DNA from: Capitella teleta
Lineage: Eukaryota > Annelida > Polychaeta > Capitellidae
Length of the DNA stretch: 64,000 nt
Direction of reading: 5' to 3'
Assembly (NCBI GenBank): GCA_000328365.1
Contig: KB302615.1
Span: forward strand, 645,160-709,159
Made by a program: the position numbers and the translations under genes
In this document: in pieces, positions 42,432-53,816 of the stretch
Position numbering within the stretch: the stretch's first letter is position 1
How the letters are laid out: every line of letters starts with the position of its first letter
The notes under the pieces: generated by a model
Told to the model about the DNA's origin: nothing
Seen by the model: only the letters and a program-made list of their open reading frames with translations
Databases searched by the model: none

Positions 42432-42519
42432 TGACGTCACGCACCATGCCGCCGTGTTGTATCACGTGGGCGAGGCGCTGACCAATCACAGCCTACAACC
42501 ATGTAAACAAACGCACGTG
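42432..42519 (-). promoter_or_regulatory. Promoter-like cluster: CRE, CCAAT, two E-boxes
   Basis: A palindromic CRE TGACGTCA at 42432-42439, CACGTG at 42463-42468 and 42514-42519, and a CCAAT box at 42482-42486, in a GC-rich island within AT-rich DNA. It lies just upstream of the proposed SLC17 5'UTR exon. CACGTG next to GC-rich DNA is like the CLEAR element of lysosomal genes, which would suit a sialin, but this is inference. Confidence 0.35.
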
Positions 42520-42598
42520 GGCGTTTCATCAATGGTCGGCGTGACAACGATACAAGCGCAAACCAACGCCAAGTTTAATGGGGGATTTATAGCTACAT

Positions 42599-42660
42599 AC
42601 TACTAGCAAGTACACATACTATAGGTACAGTACAAATACAATATTATACTTGCTAGTAGT
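42599..42660. repeat. Inverted repeat, 14-bp arms
   Basis: ACTACTAGCAAGTA and its exact reverse complement are 34 bases apart. No function is assigned. Confidence 0.7.
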
Positions 42661-42764
42661 CTCAGTATACTTTTGTGCTATGCTTTGCATCCTTTAATAC
42701 GGATCTAATAGCTCTGACAAAATTCTTGAAATGCGATAAACTTTCGCTCAATGTTTCCTAAACA

Positions 42765-43375
42765 CACTCGATGATGTTTACTTTTAATAATTCTCTTCGT
42801 GATTCTTCTCTTTCCTTGTCTATTGATGATTCCATTATTGACACAGTTAAATGCATAAACTTTCTTGGAGTAAAAATAGACAACAAGCTCAATTTCTCTG
42901 AGCACATCAACCACACCTGTAACAAATTGTCAAAATTGCAAACAGATCGACTTTACTTATGCTCTACAACAGTCTCATACTGCCTTTCCTTACATACTGC
43001 AACATGATTTGGGGAAAATCTGCTAACATACATGTTAATCGACTATTTATTTTACAGAAAAAAGCCATCCGCCAAATCAATAATGCTCTCTTCCTAATCT
43101 ACAAATCTTCGCGATATTTATTGGAGCACTATATTTATTTTCAAATTGTCTCACCATATGCTGCCTAATTCTGTATCTCAATGTTTTCGCCTAAATCCTT
43201 TGGTTCATGGTAGGAACACAAGATACCAATCAAATTATAAAGTTAGTGTAACCCTTTGTCGAACATCTTTTGGACAAAAATATCTCAATTTTAACTTTGC
43301 TCAATTGTATAATAATGCTCTACAACCATTGTTACTTTTATATTTACATTCAATAGAATTTTTTTTTTAATATAT
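42765..43375 (+). mobile_element. LINE C-terminal fragment
   Basis: Three overlapping plus-strand frames carry, in order, INFLGVKIDNKLNFSEHI, LYNSLILPFLTYCNMIWG, LQKKAIRQINNA and RNTRYQSNYKVSV. These are the conserved blocks after the RT core of CR1/jockey-like LINEs ('FLGV.iD..L.w..Hi', 'YNSLILPYLTYCN..WG', 'LQKKAIR'). At least two frameshifts separate them. There is no 5' part, so this is an old dead copy of a family different from the one at 17.7 kb. Confidence 0.75.
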
Positions 43376-43457
43376 TCATAATATCTTAATAGCTAAATAC
43401 GTATAATATTTTTCTTTTTTATCCATTGTATATATTTCTTTTTCTTTTTCTTATTGA

Positions 43458-43459
<2 letters not shown>

Positions 43460-43513
<54 letters not shown>
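43460..43513. repeat. (CT)n microsatellite
   Basis: A 54-base pure CT run just after the LINE fragment. Confidence 0.97.
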
Positions 43514-43517
<4 letters not shown>

Positions 43518-44359
43518 GACTCTTCTTTTTTACGAATTTCTTATTTAATAAGGTCTCAGCTAATTAATTAATTATTACTAAATGTCATTGTGCATTGTTC
43601 CGACTGATGGTTTGGCCGTCGTCTGCTCGCGAGACATCGACTAAACGTACCTTACATGTATATTGTATATACATGTATATCTGTAATTGTAATTTGGAAA
43701 CTTACTTTAACACAAACGATAAGGGTGATTAATATGAAATTAATGATTTACCTTATTAATTAAACAGAGTTCATGTTGTAGAATCTGCCAATTCAAACCA
43801 CACCCGAGCCGATGGAGAGGAATTTGGAGTAACGGTGAGGAAAGCTCAGAGCTGCGAACCGACCACGGATCGAATTTAGAAAAAGAAAAGATTTTGAAGC
43901 TGCGCTCGGTTTTGATGGTAGCTGATGTGTGTCTTAGTGGCTTTAGTGTCCATTGAGAGCAGGACATAGCGTGAAGCAACTCCGTTGTCAAAGGATGCGT
44001 GTATGCTTCTCCTAAAGTGCAGCTATGGAAATCAAGCCCGATTATTAAGCCCTATTGTTTATAAACTCTACTCCAAGAGCTAGGATCTTAAGAGGCAACT
44101 TGAAATCAGTTTAATCGCGTAATTTTATGCATCGCGCATTGCCTACAGCAAAGTCAGCATTTCATATCATCTATTTTAATTTAGAATTAAAGTCCAGAGA
44201 CTACACCTTGCCCCGTGCATTCCTCGATGACTTTGCACTCACTCATTACTCATCGACCGTAGTCCTCACTTGGACCGTGGGCGCTCTGCTAGCTGCTGCT
44301 GAGAATCCTCCTCGTGTCCTTTCTTGGATGTTGTCGGAATGTCGGGCCACGATATTCTC
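43514..44359. other. Intergenic, nothing recognised
   Basis: AT-rich sequence without a supportable gene or element. Confidence 0.4.
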
Positions 44360-45240
44360 CGTCTCACTCTCCTATAGCTAGCTGTTCTTCCCTTCCCTTG
44401 TTGCCGCTACCAAATTTTCTCCCCTTGTCTTCCGGCCAGTATTGGTACTTCTTGATATTTCTACGCCTCACTTCGACGAGGAGTCTATGATCTTCTGGTA
44501 CTCCTTTTTGTTCTCTTACAGTGATGTTTGTCACATCGTCGCTACAGCTGATCCCAAAAACTCGTCTCCATAGCCACATCTCAAAAACCCCGATTCTCCT
44601 CTCTTATTCTTTTCTCAGAGTCCACGAGGTGGCTATCGTCCAGATGATGCTCTTGGCGAGTTTCTTCTTCAGGGTTATCTTGAGCTCTGTGGCATTCCAG
44701 ATCCTGTCAGTCTTGGTGGCTGATGTTCTTGCCATGGCTAGCCTTGTCTTGATCTCAGTTATACTGTCTCCTTGGGATGTGACCGTTGATCCTAGGAACT
44801 TTACTTTGACAGTGTTCTCGATTTTCTCTCCTTAAATTTCGATTGTACCTGTGCCTCCAGTGCGTATCACGTGTGTCTTGTCTCGGTTGACCCTGAGTCC
44901 ATATTCAAGGCTTATGCCTACTTCGATCATGGAGGGTTTCGGCCATGGTTTCCATGTCATGTTTTGTGGTTGTGAGAAAGGTTGTATCATTTGCAAATCG
45001 TAGATTTCATATGCGCCTTCCTCCTGCACTGTTCCCAAACAGACCGTGTTTCCTCCATAAGTCTCATGATGACTTCACCGACATTGATGAGTGCGATCTG
45101 TGATACAAGGCTTAATCTTGCCTGTAACTCCTTTCTCGGACGACTCTGCAGTGTTCCCAAAGCCGAGAGCTACACTATAACAAGACCGGGCGCTGTGTGT
45201 TGCCGAGCCTGCCGTCGATGGTAACACGCCTCTTGGAGTC
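44360..45240 (-). mobile_element. Decayed LINE with RT core
   Basis: Minus-strand frames carry NLRFANDTTFLTTT (the FADD catalytic box, with Asn for the first Asp), then EYGLRVNRDKTHVI, EMWLWRRVFGISCSD-like MWLWRRVFGISCSDDVTN and KGVPEDHRLLVEV. The order FADD, YGL.vN..KT, MW.WRR is that of endonuclease-type LINE ORF2 proteins. Several frameshifts and the changed catalytic residue show it is inactive and old. Confidence 0.6.
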
Positions 45241-45895
45241 TTAGATTCTTCCAAAAAGTGTGTGCGGTAACTCTCCGGTCCTAGATTTCTGCCTGGGTGC
45301 CCAAATACCGCCAGTACGCCACTGAGTGTTGGTGGATCGAAAACCAGTCCTGTCCTATATAGCTGTTCTCGCGGTCTTCACGAATATGATATGCCCGTAA
45401 TAATTATTAGTATAATGAATTCATGGTCTTTCACAGTCGCGGATGACCTAGCTCCGGCCAGTGCTAATTTATAGGGGTATATGGTATAACTATAAGGTAT
45501 ATGGTATATACATGTATACCGGTATAGGCGGGTAGCAGCGACTAGTATATGCAGTTAACATAACACTTCGCTGTTGCTGCTCAAGCGATAAATCCATGAG
45601 TATAGTCATAATCTGTGGGGATGATGACTATAATTATCAATATAAATATAGAGGTTTGGAACGAGACTATACTCAAAGCGAATTCCCTGTCTCGAGCGTT
45701 ATAGTCATAAATGCAACTCCGGTGCTGTGAGTGCCGAATCATAATGGCACCAAGAGTTACGTTATGATTTAATCGATGCCAAATACATTGAGGTCAAGGT
45801 CATTTTGAACCGAGCTCTAAATCACCGACCAACACAGACACGTCCGTCGTCTTGCGGCAACATCAAACGGCACGCCTCATCCTCCGATTAGAGTT
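45241..45895. other. Spacer and promoter side of SFXN5
   Basis: No gene seen. The last ~100 bases before the ATG are GC-richer and probably form the 5'UTR and core promoter. Confidence 0.4.
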
Positions 45896-48864
45896 ATGTC
45901 ATCCTCCGACGAATTTCCTCCATTTGTCCTGGGACGTTCGAGATTTGACCAGGTTAGAATAGATTCCGCATAACCGCTTGAAGCTATCACTTAATTTGCA
46001 AAATTACTTGAGAATTATGGGGAGCATTCAAGTTAACTACTTGGCTACTTTACAAGTTTACTTACGGCTTATTTTACATGACGATGATGACGATCAGTTC
46101 ATGATCCCCTTTTGCAATAATGTGGAGATAAGCATACAAAATATAGTGGCTTGGTATGGCAAGACAGTGTTCACGTATGTTCATTTTCATTATTCATGTA
46201 ACTTGATCCACAGTTGTGTACCGACTATTAATATTATAATTATCACTATACGTATATAATAATAATGATAATAATAATGTTTATTTAATTATATAGCAAT
46301 CACAACAACAGCACTCGCAAACATTAAAATGGTTCATCGCATCATGATTATTAAGTATGAAATTTTGTTAATCATTATCATATCATTATCATCTTCACGC
46401 AGGCCCGGACAATTGCCTATTTATGCATATTTATGTCTATTTATGCCTATCCATGATCCATTGCCCTGTTTGCTGCCAAAAGTGGAATTATTGCTGGATC
46501 TTGGGTGCACTCTATTGGTTCAAGAGATAAATAGATATTAATGTTGATGAAATTAAAACAGAAATGACACGTGAGACTAACCTTACCAAGCATTTCTCTG
46601 ATCTTTGCACGGTTCTGTGACATGTTTTGTAAGTTGTAGCATTTTCTTGGAAATGCACAGTGCCATGGAACAGCATTGAAATGCTTATCAGGGGTACAGC
46701 GTTCTTTTGAAATACCAACCTTGATGTATTCAGTTTATTTTATGTTTTCTCTTTCAAATCAATATTCAGTCATTTTCTTGAAATAAATTATGCGTCAAAA
46801 TTTATGCCACATACCATGTTTGTCTTTGTTTGCTATATAGTTTCAGCTAGATCATCAACAAGCTTCAAAACATGTACTTAGAAGCAATGACGATACATGT
46901 AACGCATAAATAAACTTTTTTTGGTCCACTCTGTATGAATTGGCCTTGTATGAATATTAATTCTAATAATCATTTTTCAGTCATGTTTCTCGGGACGTCT
47001 GCGTCACTTCATGGATGTGATCGACCCGAGAACTCTTTTCACGTCAGAAGTAAGTGTGCTAATTTATGCAAAATTCCGCTTACCCCATGCGCCCCTGTTC
47101 TTTGCCTGCAGGCTGATCTCCAGAAATCAATCAAACTGCTGGAAAGTTTCAAAGATGGCAAACTGCCAATCACCGCATCAGACAATGAAGAACTGTGGAA
47201 GGCACAGAAAATCAAACAGGTCGGTTTTGCCGCTCCTAATGATTGAGTCAAATGAATCTGTTATTAACTAAGTTCTCAATTTATTGATTAATGTTTACAG
47301 GCAATCATTCACCCTGACACAGGAGAGAAAATATTGATGCCATTTCGAATGTCTGGTGAGCTTAAGTTTTATGAGGAATAATCTTCTGATTGAGAGTATA
47401 TTCTTGTTTCAGGTTTCGTACCATTTGGATCACCAATTGTGAGCGTTTTTAAAACTTTTTTTTCTACTTTTCTCTGGATTTTATTTGGCCTTGCCTTATA
47501 ATGGCATTCTTGGTTAAGTTACATGTAATTGGTTGATGTACTGTTAGTCTGTTATGAAGGCAGATGCTGTCTTAGGAAAGATTCTCAGTTGAGTTATCAG
47601 CCTTCTTTGTTAATTGCGATTGTATTTTCACTTTCTCTTTGTGTTTTCACAGGTGACAGGTCTGCTGCTACCGAATCCAACATTCAAGTCGACGATTTTC
47701 TGGCAGTGGTTGAATCAGAGCCATAACGCATGCGTGAATTATTCCAACAGAAATGCCTCCAAGGTTTACTTCAACTTCAATCCATTAAGAACCCTTTATT
47801 AGTCACAAACTGCTATGAGATTTCAAACTCCTTGCCTTCTTATTTATTTGTAGGAAACCCCAGTATCTCGTTTCGTGTTGGGCTACGTTGGGGCAGTGAC
47901 AAGCGCTGTTGGAATTGCGGTAAGATTTTGAAGCTTTGAAATTCTCTAGTGGATTTATGAATGGCTGTCAGTTGGGGCTTGGAGCACTGGTGAAAAGAGC
48001 GAATGGGTTGAGTCCTGGAATGAAGATTCTTGTGCAGAAGTTTGTTCCATTTCCTGCTGTGGGTGCGTTGTTTTGTGGCTTGTCGTATGGTCTTGTTCTG
48101 CAATGTTATTAATTCACAGCTACTGCCAGTACGTGTAATGTTATTCTGATGCGCAACAGTGAACTCGCGACCGGAATCGAGGTTTTCGACAAGAATGAGA
48201 ACATCGTAGGAACTTCACAAACGGCAGCGAAAAAGGTGGAATATTTCTTTAAAAATCTGATTTGTGTAAGTGTATGATTCAGGCATTGGCTGAGACTGCT
48301 GTCACTCGCATGGTGCTCCCTGCTCCTCTCCTCATCATCCCCCCCATTGTTATGACGTTTTTGGAAAAGTCAGTGTGCTGGTTTCGATTAAAATGTCTTT
48401 CTAGCCATGTTTGACTTATTTCAGAACTCGTTTCCTTCGAAGCAACCCTAGATTTCATCTGCCGTTGAACGCTCTTGTGACCACGCTGTCATTTGGCTTT
48501 GCTCTTCCCGTTGCCATCGCTCTCTTCCCACAAGTCTCTCAGGTATGAAATAATGGCATTATGTCTCCCATTATAATGCACTCAAGACTCCAGATTTTGT
48601 TGCTGCGGTTGTCAATGCCTGTTCTGCAACCTTCAGCTTTCAGACTTTTTAACTCTTGAGTGATCAGGTTTCCTAACAAATGTACTGAGCCAGAGCTGGG
48701 ACTAAAATACCACCAAGCCCCAATTTGTTCCCTTTTTAGAAATATCATTAAATTATAACAAAATGTGTTTATTCATTTATTTTCAGATCAACACAGATGA
48801 GTTGGAAGAAGAAATTAAAAACAATGTCACCGATAAAGTTCTTTTCTACAACAAGGGACTTTAA
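45896..48864 (+). CDS. SFXN5: Sideroflexin-5, mitochondrial carrier
   Basis: Sideroflexins are inner-mitochondrial-membrane amino-acid carriers; SFXN1 and related members carry serine, and SFXN5 has been linked to citrate. Twelve exons join to 326 residues (human has 340): 45896-45952, 46981-47049, 47112-47219, 47301-47355, 47413-47438, 47653-47763, 47854-47919, 47972-48062, 48120-48235, 48283-48368, 48425-48542, 48787-48864. Seen: [10 protein letters not shown] at the first junction (human FQLGKPRFQQ), [93 protein letters not shown] and the C-terminal YNKGL. The last motif and ALFPQVSQI favour SFXN5 over SFXN1-4. Exon 5 has only 26 bases. The 1-kb first intron is the largest. Confidence 0.94.
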
Positions 48865-49798
48865 AATTGATTTTAATTTAGAATTGCCTTGTTCGCACAA
48901 GACTGAGACAAGTCACAATGTATTCTCATGTCTTCATGTTAAATGGGTGAAACAGCCAAGATACTTAATTTCTTAACTATTTTCCATCCTGTGTGCATGT
49001 AATGCAGGTTCAGGGAGCATTAATTACTTAGATGAAGTAGCTGTGATATATAATTGGTTGTTCTGTATTCATGCCTTTAATTATGCTCAAACTACCTATA
49101 AGTTTATCACATTATTCAATATGAATTTTAAAATCCAAATCATCAATACATGTGAGAATGCATGCAATACTTTTGTTCATGCTGATTCGTGTGCTGCCAT
49201 TTAATTGCCATATTTGAAATAAACAGATATTTTATTAACATATCTATAGTTAAGGTATTTCTTTTAAAATATTATAATTTGGACTTCCAATAATTATGTG
49301 ATAACGATCAAACATATAACCTGGCTAGAAGAAACCTGGACCTGCAGACTTCACATCAAAATTATATTAATTAGGAGTATTGTGTTTCCAATAATAGAAT
49401 TTTGAGACGACTTAACAAAATAGAGCACACGATTTGCATCGCTTTATTTTATACCCTGAAGCTCAAGAAAAGTCCTTCTCATCGACAGCAAATGAAACGA
49501 TTGTAACAAGGAGGTCATAATGAGTGAGAGGCCTTGATAATGTCTGGCCCATCATGGTTGAATCAATATAATTGGCCTTGCACATATTTCTATGGTGCTC
49601 TATTGCAGCCGCAACAGGTCATCATGTACTTATAATTTGGTGTCAAAACCTGTCAAAAAACCAAGTGAAAGTCTTATCTTATCTAGCCCAGTTTTATCTT
49701 CTTATCTATCTCAATGATAACTGTTTAACAATCAGAAGACGCTGCAGTAGGATCAACTATTAGATTCGTATTTGTCCGTTGTACTCTCACATACAGAC
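48865..49798. other. Spacer between SFXN5 and SEC14L
   Basis: SFXN5 3'UTR with AATAAA at 49218-49223, then AT-rich DNA up to the SEC14L start. Same-strand neighbours. Confidence 0.5.
49218..49223 (+). terminator. Poly(A) signal for SFXN5
   Basis: AATAAA 354 bases after the stop, in AT-rich 3' DNA. Confidence 0.55.
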
Positions 49799-52367
49799 AT
49801 GAGTGGATTTGTTGGAGATCTTTCATCCAAACAGCAGGCGAATCTCGACCAGGTAGGCATGCATGTAATAGGATTGGTCATCCTCTTGTCAGTTTGGATT
49901 AGATATTGATTACATGCTCTAATTTTAAATTTAAAAATTTTTTTATTTTCTAATTCCAGTTCCGCGAACGAGTGAAGGATGTGATAACTTCGAAACATGA
50001 TGACCATGAGCTACTGAGGTGGCTTAGAGGTGGGTGAAGTACGTAAAGGTCAAAAATCATTGTGAATAAACCTCAGAATGGCGGCAAACTGCCTCTGCGA
50101 GAAATAGTACACTATTTGAGCTACGACCATGCAGAGCAAAATTAGGAGATTGATATATATTATTTCATGCAAAACATTTCTACTCAGCAATATCAGATTT
50201 TTTTTTTTTTTTTTCAACACATGTAGTAATATGCAAACAAAGTTAGTTGACAATTGTCAAAAATGTACGGTAATACAAAATGAGATAAATTGATTTTGAC
50301 GGGGCAGCGATGGCGCAGTGGTAGTGCTCGCCTAGCGTGCAGAAGGTCGTGAGTTCAATTCCCGGTTTGAATTCGGCGGCTTGAAAACCCTCATGTTCAC
50401 CACAGCATGACACATTGCATAGTGTCAAAATGTGGTACCTGGTTGGACAGTGATGGATATTTGTGCTCGATTACGCAGGCTATGCCTTCATGGCTGCGCT
50501 CGCTTGTATACTCCCCGGGGAGTTGAGTTTGTGTTGGTGTGATGGGTCCAATAATGTTCAACGCATTTGAATAACGTGTGATAATGATAGTAATTGCGCT
50601 ATAATAATGTGAATTATATTACTATTATTATTACCTACTGTAATACATTTTCTCCCCCGAACAGCACGTTCATGGGATTTAAACAAAGCAGAGAAGATGT
50701 TCAGAGACGTGAGTGTATCGGTCTAATTATGAAATGTCCCAAGTACCACTTTATTCATTTCAGCATTTGGATTGGGAAAAAGCCAACGACATAGAGAACA
50801 TTCTGCAGTGGGAAGTTCCGGAAGTACTGAGCAAGTACTTTCCAGGGGGATACCACGGGGTTGACAACGATGGATATCCCATTTGGTGGGACACCACCAC
50901 GCTGGCTGACATCAAAGGAACTTGATTCAACTCACTTGTATTCTTATATTGAATTGCATTTCTCTTATAGGTATAGCATACTCTGCCTCAGTTGCAGATA
51001 CGCTTAAGTATAGGTTTCGCGTTGCTGAATACGTCTTCCAAGTGATGTATCCTAAACTCTCAAAAAAGGTGAGTTGAAGATAAGTTAGAACCAGAATATT
51101 TTTGTATTCCTATTTAATTATTTTTAGTTTGGCAAAACTATTGATGAACTAGTCATTGTTCTTGATTGCCAAGGACTAGATACACGGTTTCTATGGAAAC
51201 CAGGTGTGTATACCATTGTGATGAATGACCGCACGCCCATATACCGGTTGATATTTTGCAGTGATTGATCTGTGCATTTCACTTCTGAAACAACTTGAAG
51301 CCAACTATCCAGAAACCGTCCGCGCCATATACGTCATCAACAGTAAGAATACTGCTTTAAGCCATGTTTAACCCAAATAGTGTGAGTGTCAATTTCATTC
51401 ACAGCTCCAACATTGTTTAACGTGGCTTACAATTTGCTGAAGCCTTTCCTCAGTGAACATACCAAAACGAAAATCAAAGTTTGTGGAAGTAAGTGCGCAA
51501 AAAGCGGCGATTCCAAATTATGATATCGGACTGTGATCCATCAGAAGACCCTCAGGATTGGCTGAAGACGCTGCAAACCAACATTGCGTTGGATCAAATT
51601 CCAGCTTTTTGGGGCGGTACTGCAACTGGGGCGAACGGGGATGTCACCTGTGGGGTAGTACTAATTGCTTTATAGGCAAAAGCATTGTGCTCAATTCTGT
51701 GCACCCACAGATTATCAACAAGGGAGATGTTCCTGAATCTTTCTATCGATTGAAAGCTCTGAAGGAGGCGGCGGATATGTCCAAGTTTACGCAACTCAAT
51801 GTGAGAAAAGGATCCAGTGCTCAGCTAGAATTTGAAGTCACGAAACCAAACTCCATGCTAACGTGAGTGTTGGGTGTATTTATTTGCATCTTTAATATGT
51901 CGTAATTTTCGCAGATGGAACTACTGGACGGAGGGGAAAGATATCGGCTTCGGGATTTTCAAGAAAACTGGCGATGAGCGACAGAAAGCCGCAGACATGG
52001 AGGAAGTGATGGAGTCAAAGCGAGTCAACAGTCACATGATCCCAGAGAACGGATCCTTCAAGTGTGAAGATCCAGGAACATGTGAGTCAACATCAAAGAA
52101 TTATGACTAACTGCCCTCTCAGTAGGTTTATACTTTGGACTTTGGTACGTATAAGTCCAAAAGCCAAAGTCTAATATCTAACACATTTCAAGTATGCATG
52201 CACTCACTTGATCTGATTCACCCAATATTTGACAGTTTTTGACCTGTGTTGCAGATGTGGTGCGATTTGATAACACTTACAGCTGGGTGAATGCAAAGGA
52301 TGTGTCATATCAAATTGAGGTACTCGACCCAACTGCCGATCTGGAAACGGTGTCAACTAGCCTCTGA
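49799..52367 (+). CDS. SEC14L2: SEC14-like lipid-binding protein (CRAL-TRIO + GOLD)
   Basis: SEC14L2-type cytosolic proteins bind tocopherol, phosphoinositides or squalene and shuttle lipids between membranes. Twelve exons join to 410 residues (human SEC14L2 has 403): 49799-49852, 49960-50029, 50665-50708, 50764-50917, 50971-51068, 51128-51203, 51262-51342, 51405-51488, 51545-51649, 51676-51862, 51915-52081, 52255-52367. The start MSGFVGDLSSKQ closely matches human MSGRVGDLSPRQ. CRAL-TRIO-N (ELLRWLRARSWDLNKAEKM) is near 35-60, the CRAL-TRIO domain near 75-245 (VIVLDCQGLD, YPETVRAIYVIN, LFNVAYNLLKPFL, IPAFWGG), and the GOLD domain near 290-400 (DIGFGIFKKT, RVNSHMIPENGSF, VRFDNTYSW). The intron after exon 4 begins with GA instead of GT. 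Intron 2 carries a SINE. Paralogues SEC14L1-6 cannot be separated with certainty. Confidence 0.92.
50301..50640 (+). mobile_element. tRNA-Ala-derived SINE
   Basis: The head GGGGCAGCGATGGCGCAGTG resembles a tRNA-Ala 5' half with a good A box (TGGCGCAGTGG at 50311-50321). A CCTAGCGTGC anticodon-like arm (AGC) and a B-box-like GAGTTCAATTCC at 50351-50362 follow. The acceptor stem cannot close, and about 250 bases of unrelated body continue to an AT-rich ATT end. That is SINE structure, not a functional tRNA. It sits in SEC14L intron 2 in sense orientation. Confidence 0.65.
50918..50970 (+). other. Apparent GA-AG intron of SEC14L
   Basis: A 53-base intron, the normal size here, with a good acceptor (TCTCTTATAG/) but starting GAACTT. 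Splicing ATCAAAG/GTATAGCA gives D-I-K-G-I-A-Y-S-A-S, matching human DAKGLLFSAS. Reading on instead hits TGA within two codons, and no GT in the exon end gives the family sequence. Confidence 0.75.
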
Positions 52368-52668
52368 AGATGACAGCGCAGTGAATCAAACACTGTTATG
52401 AACACTAAGATGTCTGACCCCAAAAATTTTTTTTTTTCCCCCCCCTCAATTTTACTGATCCCTTTTTGAAATATTGTGAATTGTTGAAGACGACCCTCCC
52501 TGATCTAGTGAAGTATTGGTTTTGGAGGAGAATGCCTCAGATTGTTTAATCGTAATTCGTGATCGTTTTCTGACCTTTTTTATTATAGCAAATGATTGTG
52601 TTGTGTTTATTGTGAAATATTTGCATCTTTTTCACTTACAGTTTATGAATTGTGATTTTTCTGTGTGG

Positions 52669-52674
52669 AATAAA
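52669..52674 (+). terminator. Poly(A) signal for SEC14L
   Basis: AATAAA 302 bases after the stop codon, in T-rich 3' DNA. Confidence 0.55.
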
Positions 52675-52832
52675 TCATGCCAATTTTTGAGGTTCCATGA
52701 GTTCATCTACTTTGTAATTGACTGGTACATTTAACTGGTTTGAAATTGAAGAATACTGGTAATCCTGTTCTCGCCTTGCTGGGTATTTAAAAAGCTTCCG
52801 ATCACCATAGATATGAAGATTATCTTCCTATA

Positions 52833-53540
52833 CAGAGTAGGCCAAAAGTAGTCTACTCCATGTTAAAGATCTCAATGCTTTTCAATGGTGCTACGCATTT
52901 CTGAGAAAGTGTTACAAAACAGATTGCAATTAATGTACAAACCACGCTAAGATAAGAGAAAGGAATACTTGGTATGGTTAGTGTATTATGTCATGCTGCT
53001 ATTCCTGTCATTTCTATACCAATTCCATCAACATTTATGCCGATTTATCGCAATGAATATATTCATTGTGATAAATCGGCATAAATGTAGAATGCATGCA
53101 CTCCACATTCCGCGATATTTCCCGGACCATATATGGATAAGCTTCAGTGAACGCATAATTATAAGGCCATGCTCTCGTACTATCGTTTTGTTTGAGAGTG
53201 CTATTGTTGTGACAGTAGCACTAATGGTTACCGGTATCTCCTAAAATCAAAACAAAGCAGAGAGTTTGTATCAAAGCGCCATACAAGAGATGGCATTCCT
53301 TAATGCTCTTTCAGGGGTTTATCTGATTTTGCTCTCTTCGCGATCACTCACCTCTCGCATTTAAATGTTCCTCCCTCATTCAAAATATACCTTTTAAATG
53401 ATTTCTTTGCATAAATGGGTACAGAATAACATCGTCAATCTATACCAGGTAGTATTTTTTTTGAATAATTGATGGATTTTAGCAAATTATAGAGTTTTGT
53501 TCTTAACATGGAGTAGATAGACTACTTTTGGTCGACTCTG
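52833..53540. mobile_element. Mariner-like TIR element, non-autonomous
   Basis: Ends CAGAGTAGGCCAAAAGTAGT and, read in reverse from the right, CAGAGTCGACCAAAAGTAGT; both continue through CTACTCCATGTTAA. They are flanked by TA at 52831-52832 and 53541-53542. The match extends about 35 bases. There is no transposase frame in the 708 bases, so it is a MITE of a Tc1/mariner lineage. It contains a 58-base palindrome at 53031-53088. Confidence 0.75.
53031..53088. repeat. 58-nt near-perfect palindrome
   Basis: Two 28-base arms with one mismatch (giving a G-U pair in RNA) around a central AT. The left arm starts ACATTTATGCCGATTTATCG. It lies off-centre within the mariner-like element. Confidence 0.9.
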
Positions 53541-53685
53541 TATACCAGTCTATTATAAGAAACTGACTTCCATATCTATGCGGTATGCCGATCACACTCA
53601 ACCAATTTTTTTTCCAATTTTTTGTTTCTATGATCACATGTTTATACCCATGTTTGCCAAATTGTATGTTTATTATTGAAAAAAT

Positions 53686-53816
53686 ATTCTATTCTATTCT
53701 ATTCTATTCTATTCTATTCTATTCTATTCTATTCTATTCTATTCTATTCTATTCTATTCTATTCTATTCTATCTATTCTATTCTATTCTATTCTATTCTA
53801 TTCTATTCTATTCTAA
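53686..53816. repeat. (ATTCT)n microsatellite
   Basis: About 26 pentanucleotide units with one interruption near 53771. Chance I-L-F-Y-S frames here are repeat translations. Confidence 0.95.

Noticed and set aside
46691-46931. Mariner-like element ending GGTCCACTCTGTA at 46931
   Set aside because: The right end resembles the element at 52833, but a convincing left end and TA pair were not found.
50301-50374. Functional tRNA-Ala gene
   Set aside because: The A and B boxes are readable but the acceptor stem does not close and a SINE body follows.
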